A stretch of DNA of 64,000 bases from Streptomyces roseifaciens (GTDB lineage Bacteria; Actinomycetota; Actinomycetes; Streptomycetales; Streptomycetaceae), in assembly GCF_001445655.1 (NCBI RefSeq), contig NZ_LNBE01000004.1, positions 3,126,218 through 3,190,217 of the forward strand, read 5' to 3'. Shown piece after piece: positions 8,481 through 17,938 of this stretch. Under the pieces are notes generated by a model that was given only the letters and a program-made list of their open reading frames with translations, ran no database searches and was not told where the DNA came from. The stretch's first letter is position 1. Each line of letters begins with the position of its first letter. The translations under genes and the position numbers were made by a program.

Positions 8481-9926
8481 GTGACTGCTCCCCACGCGTT
8501 CTGGCTGGCCGGCCGCGAGGCCACCGGCGAGGAGACCTTCGACGTCACGAACTCCTGGGACGGCCGTCTCGTCGGCACCGTGAGCGTGCCCACCGAGGCA
8601 CAGGTCGAGGAGGCCGTGGCCGCCGCGCACGCCGTCCGAGAGGAGTTCGCGGCGACGCCCGCGCACGTGCGGACCGCCGCCCTCGACCACGTCGCGAAGC
8701 GGCTGACCGAGCGCACCGAGGAGATCGCCCAGCTCATCTCCGCCGAGAACGGCAAGCCCATCAAGTGGGCCCGCGGCGAGGTCGGCCGCGCCGTCTCCGT
8801 CTTCCGCTGGGCCGCCGAGGAAGCTCGCCGCTTCAACGCCGGCGACGCGCAGCGCCTCGACACCGACGCGGGCGGCACCGGCCGCCTGGCGCTGACCCGC
8901 CGCTTCCCGCGCGGCACCGTGCTGGGCATCGCGCCGTTCAACTTCCCGCTGAACCTGAGCGCCCACAAGGTCGCCCCCGCGATCGCCGTCGGTGCGCCGA
9001 TCATCCTCAAGCCCGCTCCGGCGACCCCGATCTCCTCCCTCGTGCTGGGCGAGATCCTGGCCGAGACGGACCTGCCGGCGGGCTCCTGGAGCGTGCTGCC
9101 GGTCCCGAACGACCGCATGCCCGCCCTCGTCCAGGACGAGCGCCTGCCGGTCATCTCCTTCACCGGTTCCGGGCCGGTCGGCTGGTCGATCCTCGACTCC
9201 GCCCCCCGCAAGCACGTCACCCTCGAGCTCGGCGGCAACGGTGCGGCCGTCGTCCTGGCCGACTGGTCCTCCGAGGAGGACCTCGACTGGGCCGCACAGC
9301 GCATCGCGACGTTCTCGAACTACCAGGGCGGCCAGTCCTGCATCTCGGTGCAGCGCGTCATCGCCGACGCCTCGCTGTACGAGCGCCTCGTGCCCAAGGT
9401 CGTGGCCGCCGTCGAGGCGCAGGTCACCGGTGACCCGTCGGACGCCGCGACGGACGTCGGCCCGCTGGTCAGCGAGGACGCCGCCAAGCGCGTGGAGTCC
9501 TGGGTGGACGAGGCCGTGGAGAAGGGCGCCGCTCTGCTCACCGGCGGCAAGCGCGACGGCGCGACCTACGCCCCGACCGTGCTCGCGGACGTGCCGGCCG
9601 ACGTGACCATCGCCTGCGAGGAGGTCTTCGGCCCCGTCCTGACGATCACCAAGGCCGAGGGCGAGGAGGCTGCTTTCGCCGCCGTCAACGACTCGCCGTA
9701 CGGTCTGCAGGCCGGTGTCTTCACGCACGACCTGCAGACGGCGTTCCGGGCGCACCGTGCGCTGGAGACCGGTGGCGTCATCATCGGCGACGTGCCGTCC
9801 TACCGTGCGGACCAGATGCCCTACGGCGGCGCCAAGCAGTCCGGCGTCGGGCGCGAGGGCGTGCGCTACGCGATGGACGACTACACCTACGAGCGAGTGC
9901 TCGTCCTGACGGGCCTGGCGCTCTAG
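8481..9926 (+). CDS. Aldehyde dehydrogenase (succinate-semialdehyde / gamma-glutamyl-aminobutyraldehyde type)
   Basis: An NAD(P)-dependent aldehyde dehydrogenase of 481 residues from GTG 8481, chosen because homology-like sequence (FWLAGREATGEETFDV) begins there and GGGAAGG lies upstream; the open frame extends further but is repeat DNA. The catalytic cysteine is C287 in GGQSCIS and the general base is E249 in LELGGNG. The nucleotide-binding PFNFPLNL block and the C-terminal PYGGAKQSGVGREG motif are present. The enzyme would oxidise succinate semialdehyde or a gamma-glutamylated aminoaldehyde, completing the pathway started by the oxidase and GabT. A strong terminator follows. Confidence 0.88.
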   Translation: MTAPHAFWLAGREATGEETFDVTNSWDGRLVGTVSVPTEAQVEEAVAAAHAVREEFAATPAHVRTAALDHVAKRLTERTEEIAQLISAENGKPIKWARGEVGRAVSVFRWAAEEARRFNAGDAQRLDTDAGGTGRLALTRRFPRGTVLGIAPFNFPLNLSAHKVAPAIAVGAPIILKPAPATPISSLVLGEILAETDLPAGSWSVLPVPNDRMPALVQDERLPVISFTGSGPVGWSILDSAPRKHVTLELGGNGAAVVLADWSSEEDLDWAAQRIATFSNYQGGQSCISVQRVIADASLYERLVPKVVAAVEAQVTGDPSDAATDVGPLVSEDAAKRVESWVDEAVEKGAALLTGGKRDGATYAPTVLADVPADVTIACEEVFGPVLTITKAEGEEAAFAAVNDSPYGLQAGVFTHDLQTAFRAHRALETGGVIIGDVPSYRADQMPYGGAKQSGVGREGVRYAMDDYTYERVLVLTGLAL

Positions 9927-9970
9927 CAGGGAACTGCCTGCAGGCACCTGCCCAGGCAGAGAAGTCCCGT

Positions 9971-10011
9971 CCGAGGGCCGGGGCGCGCACGAAGCGCGCC
10001 CCGGCCCTCGG
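9971..10011 (+). terminator. Strong terminator after aldehyde dehydrogenase gene
   Basis: A perfect 18-bp stem (arms 9971-9988 and 9994-10011) with a 5-base ACGAA loop is followed by CGTTTCTG. It starts 45 bp after the stop codon. Confidence 0.85.
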
Positions 10012-10047
10012 CGTTTCTGCCTGCGCCCCGCCCGGCCGTGTGCCGAG

Positions 10048-10108
10048 CCGCATGGGGCGCGGGGCCGGTGCCCCATGCGGTCCCCCCCCCGTGCGGCGCC
10101 CCATGCGG
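10048..10108. repeat. CATGGGGC repeats: inverted pair plus a direct copy
   Basis: CCGCATGGGGC at 10048-10058 and its exact complement GCCCCATGCGG at 10070-10080 flank an 11-bp loop. A further GCCCCATGCGG lies at 10098-10108, 28 bp on. The array sits just past the terminator and upstream of the oxidoreductase gene. Confidence 0.75.
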
Positions 10109-10266
10109 TCGGCCGCGGCGAGCGGCAGCGCCGCTCTTCGGGCCCGCCTCGCGCTCCCGTCTGGCCGGATCCTTGCGAGCCGTGGCAGTCAGGCCGCTCG
10201 TCGCCGTTCGTGATCTCCGGAAGTCTGGGGGTATCGAAACGGCACGACCGCAAGGAGCGCACCGTC

Positions 10267-11226
10267 ATGACCGCAGCACCCGCCCGCATGCACGCCATCC
10301 GCCAGGAGTCCGCCGGCGGCCCCGAGGTGCTGCGGCTGGTCGAGACCGACCGCCCCGTGCCGGGGCCCACCGAGATCCTGGTGCGGGTACGGGCGGCAGG
10401 GGTCAACCCGGTCGACTGGAAGACCCGGACGCGCGGCTACTACTACACCGGGGACACCACGCCCTTCGGCCTCGGCTTCGACGTCTCGGGCGTGGTCGAG
10501 ACGGTCGGTGACGGCGTGACGTTGTACGCCCCGGGCGACGAGGTGTACGGCATGCCGCGCTTCCCGCACCCGGCCGGCGCGTACGCCGAGTACGTTGCCG
10601 CGCCGGCCCGGCACTTCGCCCCCAAGCCGCAGGGGCTCGACCACGTACAGGCAGCCGGCCTGCCCCTCGCCGCGCTCACCGCGTGGCAGGCCGTCGTGGA
10701 CACCGCCCGCGTCACCGAGGGGCAGCGGGTGCTGATCCACGCGGCGGCGGGCGGCGTGGGCCACCTGGCCGTCCAGATCGCCAAGGCACGGGGCGCGTAC
10801 GTCATCGGCACGGCCAGCGCCGCCAAGCACGACTTCCTGCGGAGCCTCGGAGCCGACGAACTCATCGACTACCGCGAGCAGGACTTCGCCGAGGAGCTCG
10901 GCGACCTCGACGCCGTCGTGGAGTCCATCAGCGGCGACTACCCGGCCCGCTCGCTGCGCACCCTCCGCTCCGGCGGCACCCTCGTCTCGTTGCTGCCCCT
11001 CACGGAGCCGGTCCTCGCCGAGGCGCGGGAGCGCGGCATCCGCGCCGTGCGGATGATGGTCGAGCCCGACCTGGCGGGCCTGCGGGGCATCAGCGAGCTC
11101 GTCGAGTCCGGGCGGCTGCGCACCGAGATCGCGGCGGTCCTGCCGCTCGCCGAGGCCGGCAAGGCCCACGAGCTCGGCGAGACGGGCCGCACCTCCGGGA
11201 AGATCGTGCTCACTGTCGGCGACTGA
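10267..11226 (+). CDS. Zinc-independent NADP-dependent quinone oxidoreductase-like protein
   Basis: A medium-chain dehydrogenase/reductase of 319 residues. The N-terminal GroES-like domain (EILVRVRAAGVNPVDWKTR, then GFDVSGVVE) lacks the zinc-binding cysteines. A Rossmann domain follows, with the glycine-rich turn in HAAAGGVGHLAVQIAK and the NADPH-side GADELIDYREQDF. It probably reduces quinones or other enones with NADPH in the cytosol; the physiological substrate is unknown. ATG 10267 is preceded by AAGGAGC at the right distance, so the longer open frame upstream is not used. The gene appears monocistronic. Confidence 0.85.
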   Translation: MTAAPARMHAIRQESAGGPEVLRLVETDRPVPGPTEILVRVRAAGVNPVDWKTRTRGYYYTGDTTPFGLGFDVSGVVETVGDGVTLYAPGDEVYGMPRFPHPAGAYAEYVAAPARHFAPKPQGLDHVQAAGLPLAALTAWQAVVDTARVTEGQRVLIHAAAGGVGHLAVQIAKARGAYVIGTASAAKHDFLRSLGADELIDYREQDFAEELGDLDAVVESISGDYPARSLRTLRSGGTLVSLLPLTEPVLAEARERGIRAVRMMVEPDLAGLRGISELVESGRLRTEIAAVLPLAEAGKAHELGETGRTSGKIVLTVGD

Positions 11227-11245
11227 CCGCCCGCCCACGTCACCC

Positions 11246-11443
11246 GCCCCATGCCACTGCCCCATGCGGCCCGCACGGCCCGCGCGCGGCTGCTGCAGAC
11301 CGGCCTCCTGCCCGCACAGCGCGTGCCCCGTAGCCCACACCCGGAGCGCACTTGCCTGCGCAACCCGGGGCGCTGGCCTCACACCCCGCATGGGGCCCTG
11401 CCCGCACCCTGCATGGGGCCCCGCCTCGCGCCCTGCACGGGGC
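11246..11443. repeat. Five CATGGGGC-family copies in a 346-bp gap
   Basis: GCCCCATGC occurs at 11246 and 11259, GCATGGGGC at 11388 and 11411, and a GCACGGGGC variant at 11435 (spacing of the last three 23 and 24 bp). The gap between the oxidoreductase and acyl-CoA dehydrogenase genes otherwise holds only the operator candidate at 11521-11541. Confidence 0.7.
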
Positions 11444-11520
11444 TCCCGCTACGCCTCGGGCCGGAACGTTGCGCGAGGTCTGGTAGATGCCGGGAGGATC
11501 GGGTACATACGGTCCAGTAG

Positions 11521-11541
11521 TACCGGTCGGTAGCCGACCGG
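11521..11541. promoter_or_regulatory. Candidate TetR-type operator upstream of acyl-CoA dehydrogenase gene
   Basis: TACCGGTCGGTA (11521-11532) has 5-bp inverted arms around GT. It overlaps a larger perfect inverted repeat CCGGTCGG-TAG-CCGACCGG (11523-11541). It lies 31 bp upstream of the start codon. The shape is typical of TetR-family operators that control fatty-acid or branched-chain acyl-CoA genes; no such regulator gene is in the window. Confidence 0.45.
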
Positions 11542-11572
11542 GACGGCCCCGACTGAAGCGGCGAGGTGCCTC

Positions 11573-13507
11573 ATGACCGCACCATCCGTACGACAGGTCT
11601 CCGAGCGCGAAGCACGCCAGGTCGCCGAAGCGGCCCGGGAGCAGGACTGGAAGAAGCCGAGCTTTGCCAAGGAACTCTTCCTCGGCCGGTTCCGCCTCGA
11701 TCTGATCCACCCGCATCCGACGCCGGCCATGGAGGACGTACGGCGCGGCGAAGAGTTTCTTTCGAAGCTCCGCGACTTCTGCGAGACGCGCATCGACGCC
11801 GCCCGGATCGAGCGCGAGGCGAGGATCCCGGACGAGACGGTGAACGGGCTCAAGGAGCTCGGCGCCCTCGGCATGAAGATCGACACCAAGTACGGGGGCC
11901 TCGGGCTCACGTCGGTCTACTACAACAAGGCCCTCGCCGTCGTGGGCTCCGTCAGCCCCGCCGTCGGCGCGCTGCTCTCCGCCCACCAGTCCATCGGCGT
12001 GCCCCAGCCGCTCAAGCTCTTCGGCACCCAGCAGCAGAAGGAGACCTTCCTGCCGCGGTGCGCCCGCACCGACATTTCGGCGTTCCTGCTCACCGAGCCG
12101 GACGTCGGCTCCGACCCCGCGCGCCTCGCCACCTCCGCGGTCCCCGACGGTGACGACTACATTCTCGACGGGGTCAAGCTCTGGACGACCAACGGCGTCG
12201 TCGCGGACCTGCTGGTCGTCATGGCGCGCGTCCCCAGGAGCGAGGGCCACAAGGGCGGCATCACGGCCTTCGTCGTCGAGGCCGCGGCAGAGGGCGTCAC
12301 CGTCGAGCGCCGCAATGCCTTCATGGGCCTGCGGGGCATCGAGAACGGCGTCACCCGTCTCCACCAGGTGCGCGTCCCCGCCGCCAACCGCATCGGCCCG
12401 GAGGGCTCAGGGCTCAAGATCGCTCTGACGACGCTCAACACCGGACGGCTGTCCATCCCCGCCATGTGCGTCGCCGGCGGCAAGTGGGCGCTGAAGATCG
12501 CCCGTGAGTGGTCCACGGCGCGCGAGCAGTGGGGCAAGTCCATCGCCAAGCACGAGGCGGTCGGATCGAAGATCGCCTTCATCGCGGCGACCACCTTCGC
12601 CCTGGAGGCCGTCCTCGACCTCTCCGGCCAGATGGCCGACGAGAACCGCAACGACATCCGCATCGAGGCCGCCCTCGCGAAGCTGTACGCCAGCGAGATG
12701 GCCTGGCTGATGACCGACGAACTCGTGCAGATCCGCGGCGGACGGGGCTACGAGAGCGCCGCCTCGCTCGCCGCACGGGGCGAGCGCGCCGTCCCCGCCG
12801 AGCAGATGCTGCGCGATGCGCGCATCAACCGCATCTTCGAGGGCTCCACGGAGATCATGCACCTGCTGATCGCCCGCGAGGCCGTGGACGCCCACCTCTC
12901 GGTCGCGGGCGACCTCATCGACCCGGACAAGTCCCTGGGCGACAAAGCCCGCGCAGGGGCCCGCGCAGGGGGCTTCTACGCCCGCTGGCTGCCCAAGCTG
13001 GTCGCCGGCCCCGGGCAGCTCCCGCGCACCTACGCGGAATTCCACCCTTCGGGCCACCGCGACCTCGCCACCCACCTGCGCTACGTCGAGCGCTCCTCGC
13101 GCAAACTCGCCCGCTCCACCTTCTACGCCATGTCGCGCTGGCAGGGCCGCATGGAGACCAAGCAGGGCTTCCTCGGGCGCATCGTCGACATCGGCGCGGA
13201 GCTCTTCGCGATGAGCGCGGCGTGCGTCCGTGCGGAGCGGCTGCGTGCCGAGGGCGAGCACGGTGCGGAAGCGTACGAGCTCGCCGATGCCTTCTGCCGG
13301 CAGGCCAGGATCCGCACGGAGGAGCTCTTCGGGCGGCTGTGGACGAACACCGACGACCTCGACCGCAAGGTCGTCTCCGGAGTGATGTCCGGGGCGTACG
13401 AGTGGCTCGAGGCCGGCATCCTCGACCCCAGCGGCGACGGCCCCTGGATCGCGGACGCCACCCCCGGCCCGGCCAAGACGGACAACGTCCACCGCCCCAT
13501 CCGCTGA
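11573..13507 (+). CDS. Acyl-CoA dehydrogenase family protein
   Basis: A long flavin-dependent acyl-CoA dehydrogenase of 644 residues, against about 380-400 for the short form. The core runs from an N-terminal helical domain, through the flavin/substrate block [15 protein letters not shown] and [16 protein letters not shown], to the C-terminal helical domain with the [17 protein letters not shown] and [20 protein letters not shown] motifs. The extra ~180 C-terminal residues resemble the extension of the very-long-chain/ACAD9-like group. It catalyses alpha,beta-dehydrogenation of an acyl-CoA using FAD. It starts at ATG 11573 with GAGGTG upstream and a likely TetR operator in the leader. A repeat array follows the stop. 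Confidence 0.9.
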   Translation: MTAPSVRQVSEREARQVAEAAREQDWKKPSFAKELFLGRFRLDLIHPHPTPAMEDVRRGEEFLSKLRDFCETRIDAARIEREARIPDETVNGLKELGALGMKIDTKYGGLGLTSVYYNKALAVVGSVSPAVGALLSAHQSIGVPQPLKLFGTQQQKETFLPRCARTDISAFLLTEPDVGSDPARLATSAVPDGDDYILDGVKLWTTNGVVADLLVVMARVPRSEGHKGGITAFVVEAAAEGVTVERRNAFMGLRGIENGVTRLHQVRVPAANRIGPEGSGLKIALTTLNTGRLSIPAMCVAGGKWALKIAREWSTAREQWGKSIAKHEAVGSKIAFIAATTFALEAVLDLSGQMADENRNDIRIEAALAKLYASEMAWLMTDELVQIRGGRGYESAASLAARGERAVPAEQMLRDARINRIFEGSTEIMHLLIAREAVDAHLSVAGDLIDPDKSLGDKARAGARAGGFYARWLPKLVAGPGQLPRTYAEFHPSGHRDLATHLRYVERSSRKLARSTFYAMSRWQGRMETKQGFLGRIVDIGAELFAMSAACVRAERLRAEGEHGAEAYELADAFCRQARIRTEELFGRLWTNTDDLDRKVVSGVMSGAYEWLEAGILDPSGDGPWIADATPGPAKTDNVHRPIR

Positions 13508-13512
13508 GACCG

Positions 13513-13741
13513 CCGCCCCGCGCGCGGCGCCGTCCGCCCCGTGCGGGGTGCTCTCCGCCCCACGCGGGGCAGCGCCCTGCGGGGGGCTTTCCCGCCCCAT
13601 GCGGGGAAGAGGGTACTTCCGCCCCGTGCAGGGAATGGCTTCCGCCCCGTGCGGGTACCTCCCCGCCCCATGCGGCGCCCGCTCCCGCCCCATGCGCGCG
13701 CGTCCACCGCCCCATGCGGCTCCGCCCCGCCCCATGCGGGC
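13513..13741. repeat. Direct array of CCGCCCCATGCGG units with ~21-bp period
   Basis: Ten or eleven units, each of the form CCGCCCC(A/G)TGCGG, start at 13513, 13534, 13555, 13592, 13619, 13642, 13663, 13685, 13707 and 13727, with a degenerate unit near 13572. Most intervals are 20-23 bp. Each unit can form a mini-hairpin with a CCGC/GCGG stem and a CCCAT loop. The array fills the 326-bp gap between the acyl-CoA dehydrogenase and dxr genes. Confidence 0.85.
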
Positions 13742-13833
13742 AAACCCGCCCGCCCCCTGCCCACGCCTCCCCACCGAGGGGCGGACGGGGGCTCCCTGTC
13801 CGCTCTCCGGTCGGAAGACGCAACAATGAGCCC

Positions 13834-15111
13834 ATGACGGACTCCCTCGCTGACCCGCATCTGCGCTACTCCGCCCCCACCGCCGCGGGCGAACCGCGCG
13901 AGATCGTGATCCTCGGTTCCACCGGCTCGATCGGGACCCAGGCCATCGACCTCGTGCTCCGCAACCCCGACAGGTTCCGGGTGACCGGCCTGTCGGCCGC
14001 CGGCGGCCGCGTGGGGCTCCTCGCCGAGCAGGCGCGGCAGCTGCGGGTGCGCACCGTCGCCGTCGCCCGGGAGGAGACGGTGCCCGCGCTGCGCGAGGCG
14101 CTGGCGGCGCTGTACGGGGCGGAGCCGCTGCCCGAGATCCTGGCGGGGCCCGAGGCGGCCACCGAGCTGGCGCGGAGCGAGTGCCACACCGTCCTGAACG
14201 GCATCACCGGCTCGATCGGCCTGGCGCCGACCCTGGCGGCCCTGGAGGCCGGCCGGACGCTCGCGCTGGCCAACAAGGAGTCGCTGATCGTCGGCGGCCC
14301 GCTGGTCAAGGCGCTTGCCAAGCCCGGCCAGATCATCCCCGTGGACTCCGAGCACGCCGCGCTCTTCCAGGCGCTGTTGGGCGGCACGCGCGCCGAAGTC
14401 CGCAAGCTGGTCGTCACGGCCTCGGGCGGGCCCTTCCGGGGCCGTACGAAGGCCGAGCTGGCCTCCGTGACCCGCGAGGACGCGCTCGCGCACCCGACCT
14501 GGTCCATGGGGCCGGTGATCACGATCAACTCCGCGACCCTGGTCAACAAGGGCCTGGAGGTCATCGAGGCGCACCTGCTGTACGACATCCCGTTCGAGCG
14601 CATCGAGGTCGTCGTCCACCCGCAGTCCTACGTCCACTCGATGGTGGAGTTCGTGGACGGCTCCACGCTGGCCCAGGCCACCCCGCCGGACATGCGCGGC
14701 CCCATCGCCATCGGCCTGGGCTGGCCGGAGCGGATCCCGGACGCGGCCCCGTCCTTCGACTGGTCCACGGCCTCCACCTGGGAGTTCTTCCCGCTCGACG
14801 AGGAGGCCTTCCCGTCGGTCGGCCTCGCCCGGCACGTAGGCGAGCTCGGGGGCACGGCGCCCGCCGTCTTCAACGCGGCCAACGAGGAGTGCGTCGACGC
14901 CTTCCTCGCGGGCGGGCTGCCGTTCAACGGGATTGTCGATACGGTCGCGGAGGTGGTGGCGGAACACGGCACGCCCACCACGGGAACCCGCCTCACCGTC
15001 GCGGACGTCTTGGAAGCGGAGGCCTGGGCACGAGCCCGGGCCCGTGAACTGGCAGCGCGGACGGCCCCGGCGGCCCGTACCGCGAAGGCGACCTCGGAGG
15101 CCCGCGCATGA
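13834..15111 (+). CDS. dxr: 1-deoxy-D-xylulose-5-phosphate reductoisomerase
   Basis: The enzyme converts DXP to MEP with NADPH, the first committed step of the MEP isoprenoid pathway. The NADPH motif [12 protein letters not shown] is near residue 25, followed by [11 protein letters not shown], the metal/substrate region [12 protein letters not shown] and the flexible-loop region with PTWSMG. The 425-residue length is slightly long because of a C-terminal Ala/Arg-rich tail. ATG 13834 is chosen because the upstream open frame is repeat DNA; the ribosome site is weak (GGAAGACG). The stop overlaps the start of the protease gene by four bases, so the two are translationally coupled. Confidence 0.95.
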   Translation: MTDSLADPHLRYSAPTAAGEPREIVILGSTGSIGTQAIDLVLRNPDRFRVTGLSAAGGRVGLLAEQARQLRVRTVAVAREETVPALREALAALYGAEPLPEILAGPEAATELARSECHTVLNGITGSIGLAPTLAALEAGRTLALANKESLIVGGPLVKALAKPGQIIPVDSEHAALFQALLGGTRAEVRKLVVTASGGPFRGRTKAELASVTREDALAHPTWSMGPVITINSATLVNKGLEVIEAHLLYDIPFERIEVVVHPQSYVHSMVEFVDGSTLAQATPPDMRGPIAIGLGWPERIPDAAPSFDWSTASTWEFFPLDEEAFPSVGLARHVGELGGTAPAVFNAANEECVDAFLAGGLPFNGIVDTVAEVVAEHGTPTTGTRLTVADVLEAEAWARARARELAARTAPAARTAKATSEARA

Positions 15112-16409
15112 CGACACTGATGACGGTCCTCGGGATAGTCGTCTTCGTGGTGGGCCTGCTCTTCTCGATCGCCTGGCACGAGCTGGGCCACCTGTCGACC
15201 GCGAAGCTCTTCGGTATCCGCGTGCCGCAGTACATGGTCGGCTTCGGGCCGACGATCTTCTCGCGGAAGAAGGGCGAGACCGAGTACGGCATCAAGGCCA
15301 TCCCGCTCGGCGGCTACATCCGCATGATCGGAATGTTCCCGCCCGGCGCGGACGGCCGGATCGCCGCCCGTTCCACCTCGCCGTGGCGCGGCATGATCGA
15401 GGACGCCCGCTCGGCCGCCTTCGAGGAGCTCCAGCCCGGCGACGATTCCCGGCTCTTCTACACGCGCAAGCCGTGGAAGCGCGTCATCGTGATGTTCGCC
15501 GGGCCGTTCATGAACCTCGTCCTGGCCGTCGTGATCTTCCTCGGCGTGATGATGTCCTTCGGGATCAACACGCAGACCACGACCGTCTCCACCGTCTCCG
15601 ACTGCGTCGTCGCGGCCAGCGCCCAGACGGACAAGTGCGGCAAGGGCAATCCGGACTCCCCGGCCAAGGCCGCCGGCCTCAAGCCGCGCGACAAGATCGT
15701 GGCGTTCAACGGGCACCGCACGAACGACTGGGCCACGCTCCAGAAGGAGATCCGCAAGACCACCGGCCCCGCCACGGTCACCGTCGAGCGGGACGGCGTC
15801 CGCAAGACCCTGAACGCGAACCTGATCTCCAACCAGGTCCAGAAGTACGACGGCAAGGGCGTGCCCATCAAGGGGCAGTACGTGACGGCCGGCTTCCTCG
15901 GCTTCGCGCCCGCCACGGGCGTCGTGCCGCAGACCTTCGGCCAGTCCGTCGACCGTATGGGCGACATGGTGCAGTCCGGCGTCGAGTCGCTGATCGCCCT
16001 GCCGAGCAAGGTCCCCGACCTGTGGAACGCCGCCTTCGACGGCGGCGAGCGCAAGGCGGACTCCCCGATGGGCGTCGTCGGCGCGGCGCGGGTCGGCGGC
16101 GAGGTGTTCAACCTCGACATCCCGCCGTCGCAGCAGATCGCCACCATGCTGTTCCTGGTCGCGGGCTTCAACCTGTCGCTGTTCCTGTTCAACATGCTGC
16201 CCCTGCTGCCGCTGGACGGCGGGCACATCGCCGGGGCCCTGTGGGAATCCGTACGGCGTGCCTTCGCGAAGGTGTTCCGCCGCCCCGACCCCGGTCCGTT
16301 CGACGTGGCGAAGCTGATGCCGGTCGCCTATGTGGTGGCGGGAATCTTCATCTGCTTCACTCTTCTCGTCCTCATCGCGGACGTGGTGAATCCGGTTCGG
16401 CTCACCTAG
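15108..16409 (+). CDS. RseP-like site-2 zinc metalloprotease (M50)
   Basis: An intramembrane protease of 433 residues. The first helix carries the zinc site HELGH (H24, E25, H28). A second helix ([15 protein letters not shown], near 135) is followed by a PDZ domain (about 170-250, with [13 protein letters not shown]), and the C-terminal helices hold the third zinc ligand in LLPLDGGH. Such proteases cut transmembrane anti-sigma factors or signal-peptide remnants inside the membrane. It overlaps dxr by ATGA and precedes ispG, an arrangement conserved in actinobacteria; the link to isoprenoid synthesis is positional. A hairpin terminator lies just downstream. Confidence 0.92.
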   Translation: MTTLMTVLGIVVFVVGLLFSIAWHELGHLSTAKLFGIRVPQYMVGFGPTIFSRKKGETEYGIKAIPLGGYIRMIGMFPPGADGRIAARSTSPWRGMIEDARSAAFEELQPGDDSRLFYTRKPWKRVIVMFAGPFMNLVLAVVIFLGVMMSFGINTQTTTVSTVSDCVVAASAQTDKCGKGNPDSPAKAAGLKPRDKIVAFNGHRTNDWATLQKEIRKTTGPATVTVERDGVRKTLNANLISNQVQKYDGKGVPIKGQYVTAGFLGFAPATGVVPQTFGQSVDRMGDMVQSGVESLIALPSKVPDLWNAAFDGGERKADSPMGVVGAARVGGEVFNLDIPPSQQIATMLFLVAGFNLSLFLFNMLPLLPLDGGHIAGALWESVRRAFAKVFRRPDPGPFDVAKLMPVAYVVAGIFICFTLLVLIADVVNPVRLT

Positions 16410-16439
16410 CGCGATGTGTGGACAAACGCCCGTTTGTGG

Positions 16440-16466
16440 CGACCGGCCGCAGTGTGTGGCCGGTCG
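16440..16466 (+). terminator. Hairpin after site-2 protease gene
   Basis: CGACCGGCC and GGCCGGTCG form a perfect 9-bp stem with a 9-base loop. A second small hairpin (ACAAAC / GTTTGT) directly precedes it. Confidence 0.6.
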
Positions 16467-16583
16467 TCTGCGTTTGAGGGGTCTCCGCGGTGGGATGTGC
16501 TTCGAACGGATCGGGTGCCGTAATCTCGAAGCGGAGCCCGCCGATCTCGGGACCTTGATTCACACCTTGGGGTTGCTCGCCAC

Positions 16584-17741
16584 ATGACTGCGATTTCGCT
16601 TGGAATGCCTTCCGTTCCGATCAAGCTCGCCGACCGCCGGGTCAGCCGCAAGATCCAGGTCGGCTCCGTGGCCGTCGGAGGCGACGCGCCCGTTTCGGTG
16701 CAGTCGATGACCACGACCAGAACGTCGGACATCGGCGCCACGCTCCAGCAGATCGCGGAGCTGACGGCGTCGGGCTGCCAGATCGTGCGTGTGGCCTGCC
16801 CCACGCAGGACGACGCGGACGCGCTCCCCGTCATCGCGAAGAAGTCGCAGATCCCTGTCATCGCGGACATCCACTTCCAGCCGAAGTACGTCTTCGCCGC
16901 GATCGACGCCGGCTGCGCCGCGGTCCGTGTGAACCCGGGCAACATCAAGCAGTTCGACGACAAGGTCAAGGAGATCGCCAAGGCGGCCTCCGACGCGGGC
17001 ACCCCGATCCGTATCGGCGTGAACGCGGGGTCGCTGGACCGCCGCCTGCTGCAGAAGTACGGCAAGGCGACGCCCGAGGCGCTGGTGGAGTCGGCGCTGT
17101 GGGAGGCCTCGCTCTTCGAGGAGCACGGTTTCCGCGACATCAAGATCTCGGTCAAGCACAACGACCCGGTGGTGATGGTCAATGCGTACCGTCAGCTGGC
17201 GGCGCAGTGCGACTACCCGCTGCACCTGGGCGTGACCGAGGCCGGCCCGGCGTTCCAGGGCACGATCAAGTCCGCGGTGGCGTTCGGTGCGCTGCTGTCG
17301 GAGGGCATCGGCGACACCATCCGCGTCTCGCTGTCGGCGCCGCCGGCGGAGGAGATCAAGGTCGGCATGCAGATCCTGGAGTCCCTGGGCCTGCGCCAGC
17401 GCCGCCTGGAGATCGTCTCCTGCCCGTCCTGCGGTCGTGCGCAGGTGGACGTGTACAAGCTCGCCGACCAGGTCAGCGCCGGCCTGGAGGGCATGGAGGT
17501 GCCGCTGCGCGTCGCGGTGATGGGCTGCGTCGTCAACGGTCCGGGTGAGGCCCGTGAGGCCGACCTGGGTGTCGCCTCGGGCAACGGCAAGGGGCAGATC
17601 TTCGTCAAGGGCGAGGTCATCAAGACCGTGCCGGAGTCGAAGATCGTGGAGACCCTCATCGAGGAAGCACTGAAGATCGCCGAGCAGATGGAGAAGGACG
17701 GCGTCGCCTCCGGCGAGCCCAAGATCAGCGTCGCCGGCTGA
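16584..17741 (+). CDS. ispG: 4-hydroxy-3-methylbut-2-en-1-yl diphosphate synthase
   Basis: The iron-sulfur enzyme of the MEP pathway (IspG/GcpE), 385 residues, converting MEcPP to HMBPP. The TIM-barrel part starts with [14 protein letters not shown]. The C-terminal cluster ligands are in SCPSCGRAQ (two Cys) and [15 protein letters not shown] (third Cys), with the NGPGE glutamate as expected. Start ATG 16584 follows a 174-bp gap that holds the upstream terminator and probably its own promoter (TAATCT near 16522). It ends at a strong 16-bp-stem terminator. Confidence 0.95.
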   Translation: MTAISLGMPSVPIKLADRRVSRKIQVGSVAVGGDAPVSVQSMTTTRTSDIGATLQQIAELTASGCQIVRVACPTQDDADALPVIAKKSQIPVIADIHFQPKYVFAAIDAGCAAVRVNPGNIKQFDDKVKEIAKAASDAGTPIRIGVNAGSLDRRLLQKYGKATPEALVESALWEASLFEEHGFRDIKISVKHNDPVVMVNAYRQLAAQCDYPLHLGVTEAGPAFQGTIKSAVAFGALLSEGIGDTIRVSLSAPPAEEIKVGMQILESLGLRQRRLEIVSCPSCGRAQVDVYKLADQVSAGLEGMEVPLRVAVMGCVVNGPGEAREADLGVASGNGKGQIFVKGEVIKTVPESKIVETLIEEALKIAEQMEKDGVASGEPKISVAG

Positions 17742-17788
17742 CCCTGCCGCCCCGCGCCCCGTGCGCCCGGGCAACCCCGCGGAGCCCT

Positions 17789-17825
17789 CGGTGCCCCGCC
17801 CCGTCCGGCACGGGGCGGGGCACCG
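17789..17825 (+). terminator. Strong terminator after ispG
   Basis: A perfect 16-bp stem (17789-17804 with 17810-17825) with a CCGGC loop is followed by TTGCTT. It lies 48 bp after the ispG stop. Confidence 0.85.
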
Positions 17826-17938
17826 TTGCTTCCCGCCCCGTGCGGCCGCAAGGGGAGTGCGTCCAGGAGGCTGGGAGGTACAGTTCCAAGACCTGTTCCT
17901 CCGGCCTCGGGCCCCGCGACGGTGAGGCAAATCCACAC

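Noticed and set aside
13513..13741. CRISPR array
   Set aside because: Units recur about every 21 bp with no unique spacers of 30 bp or more and no cas genes nearby.
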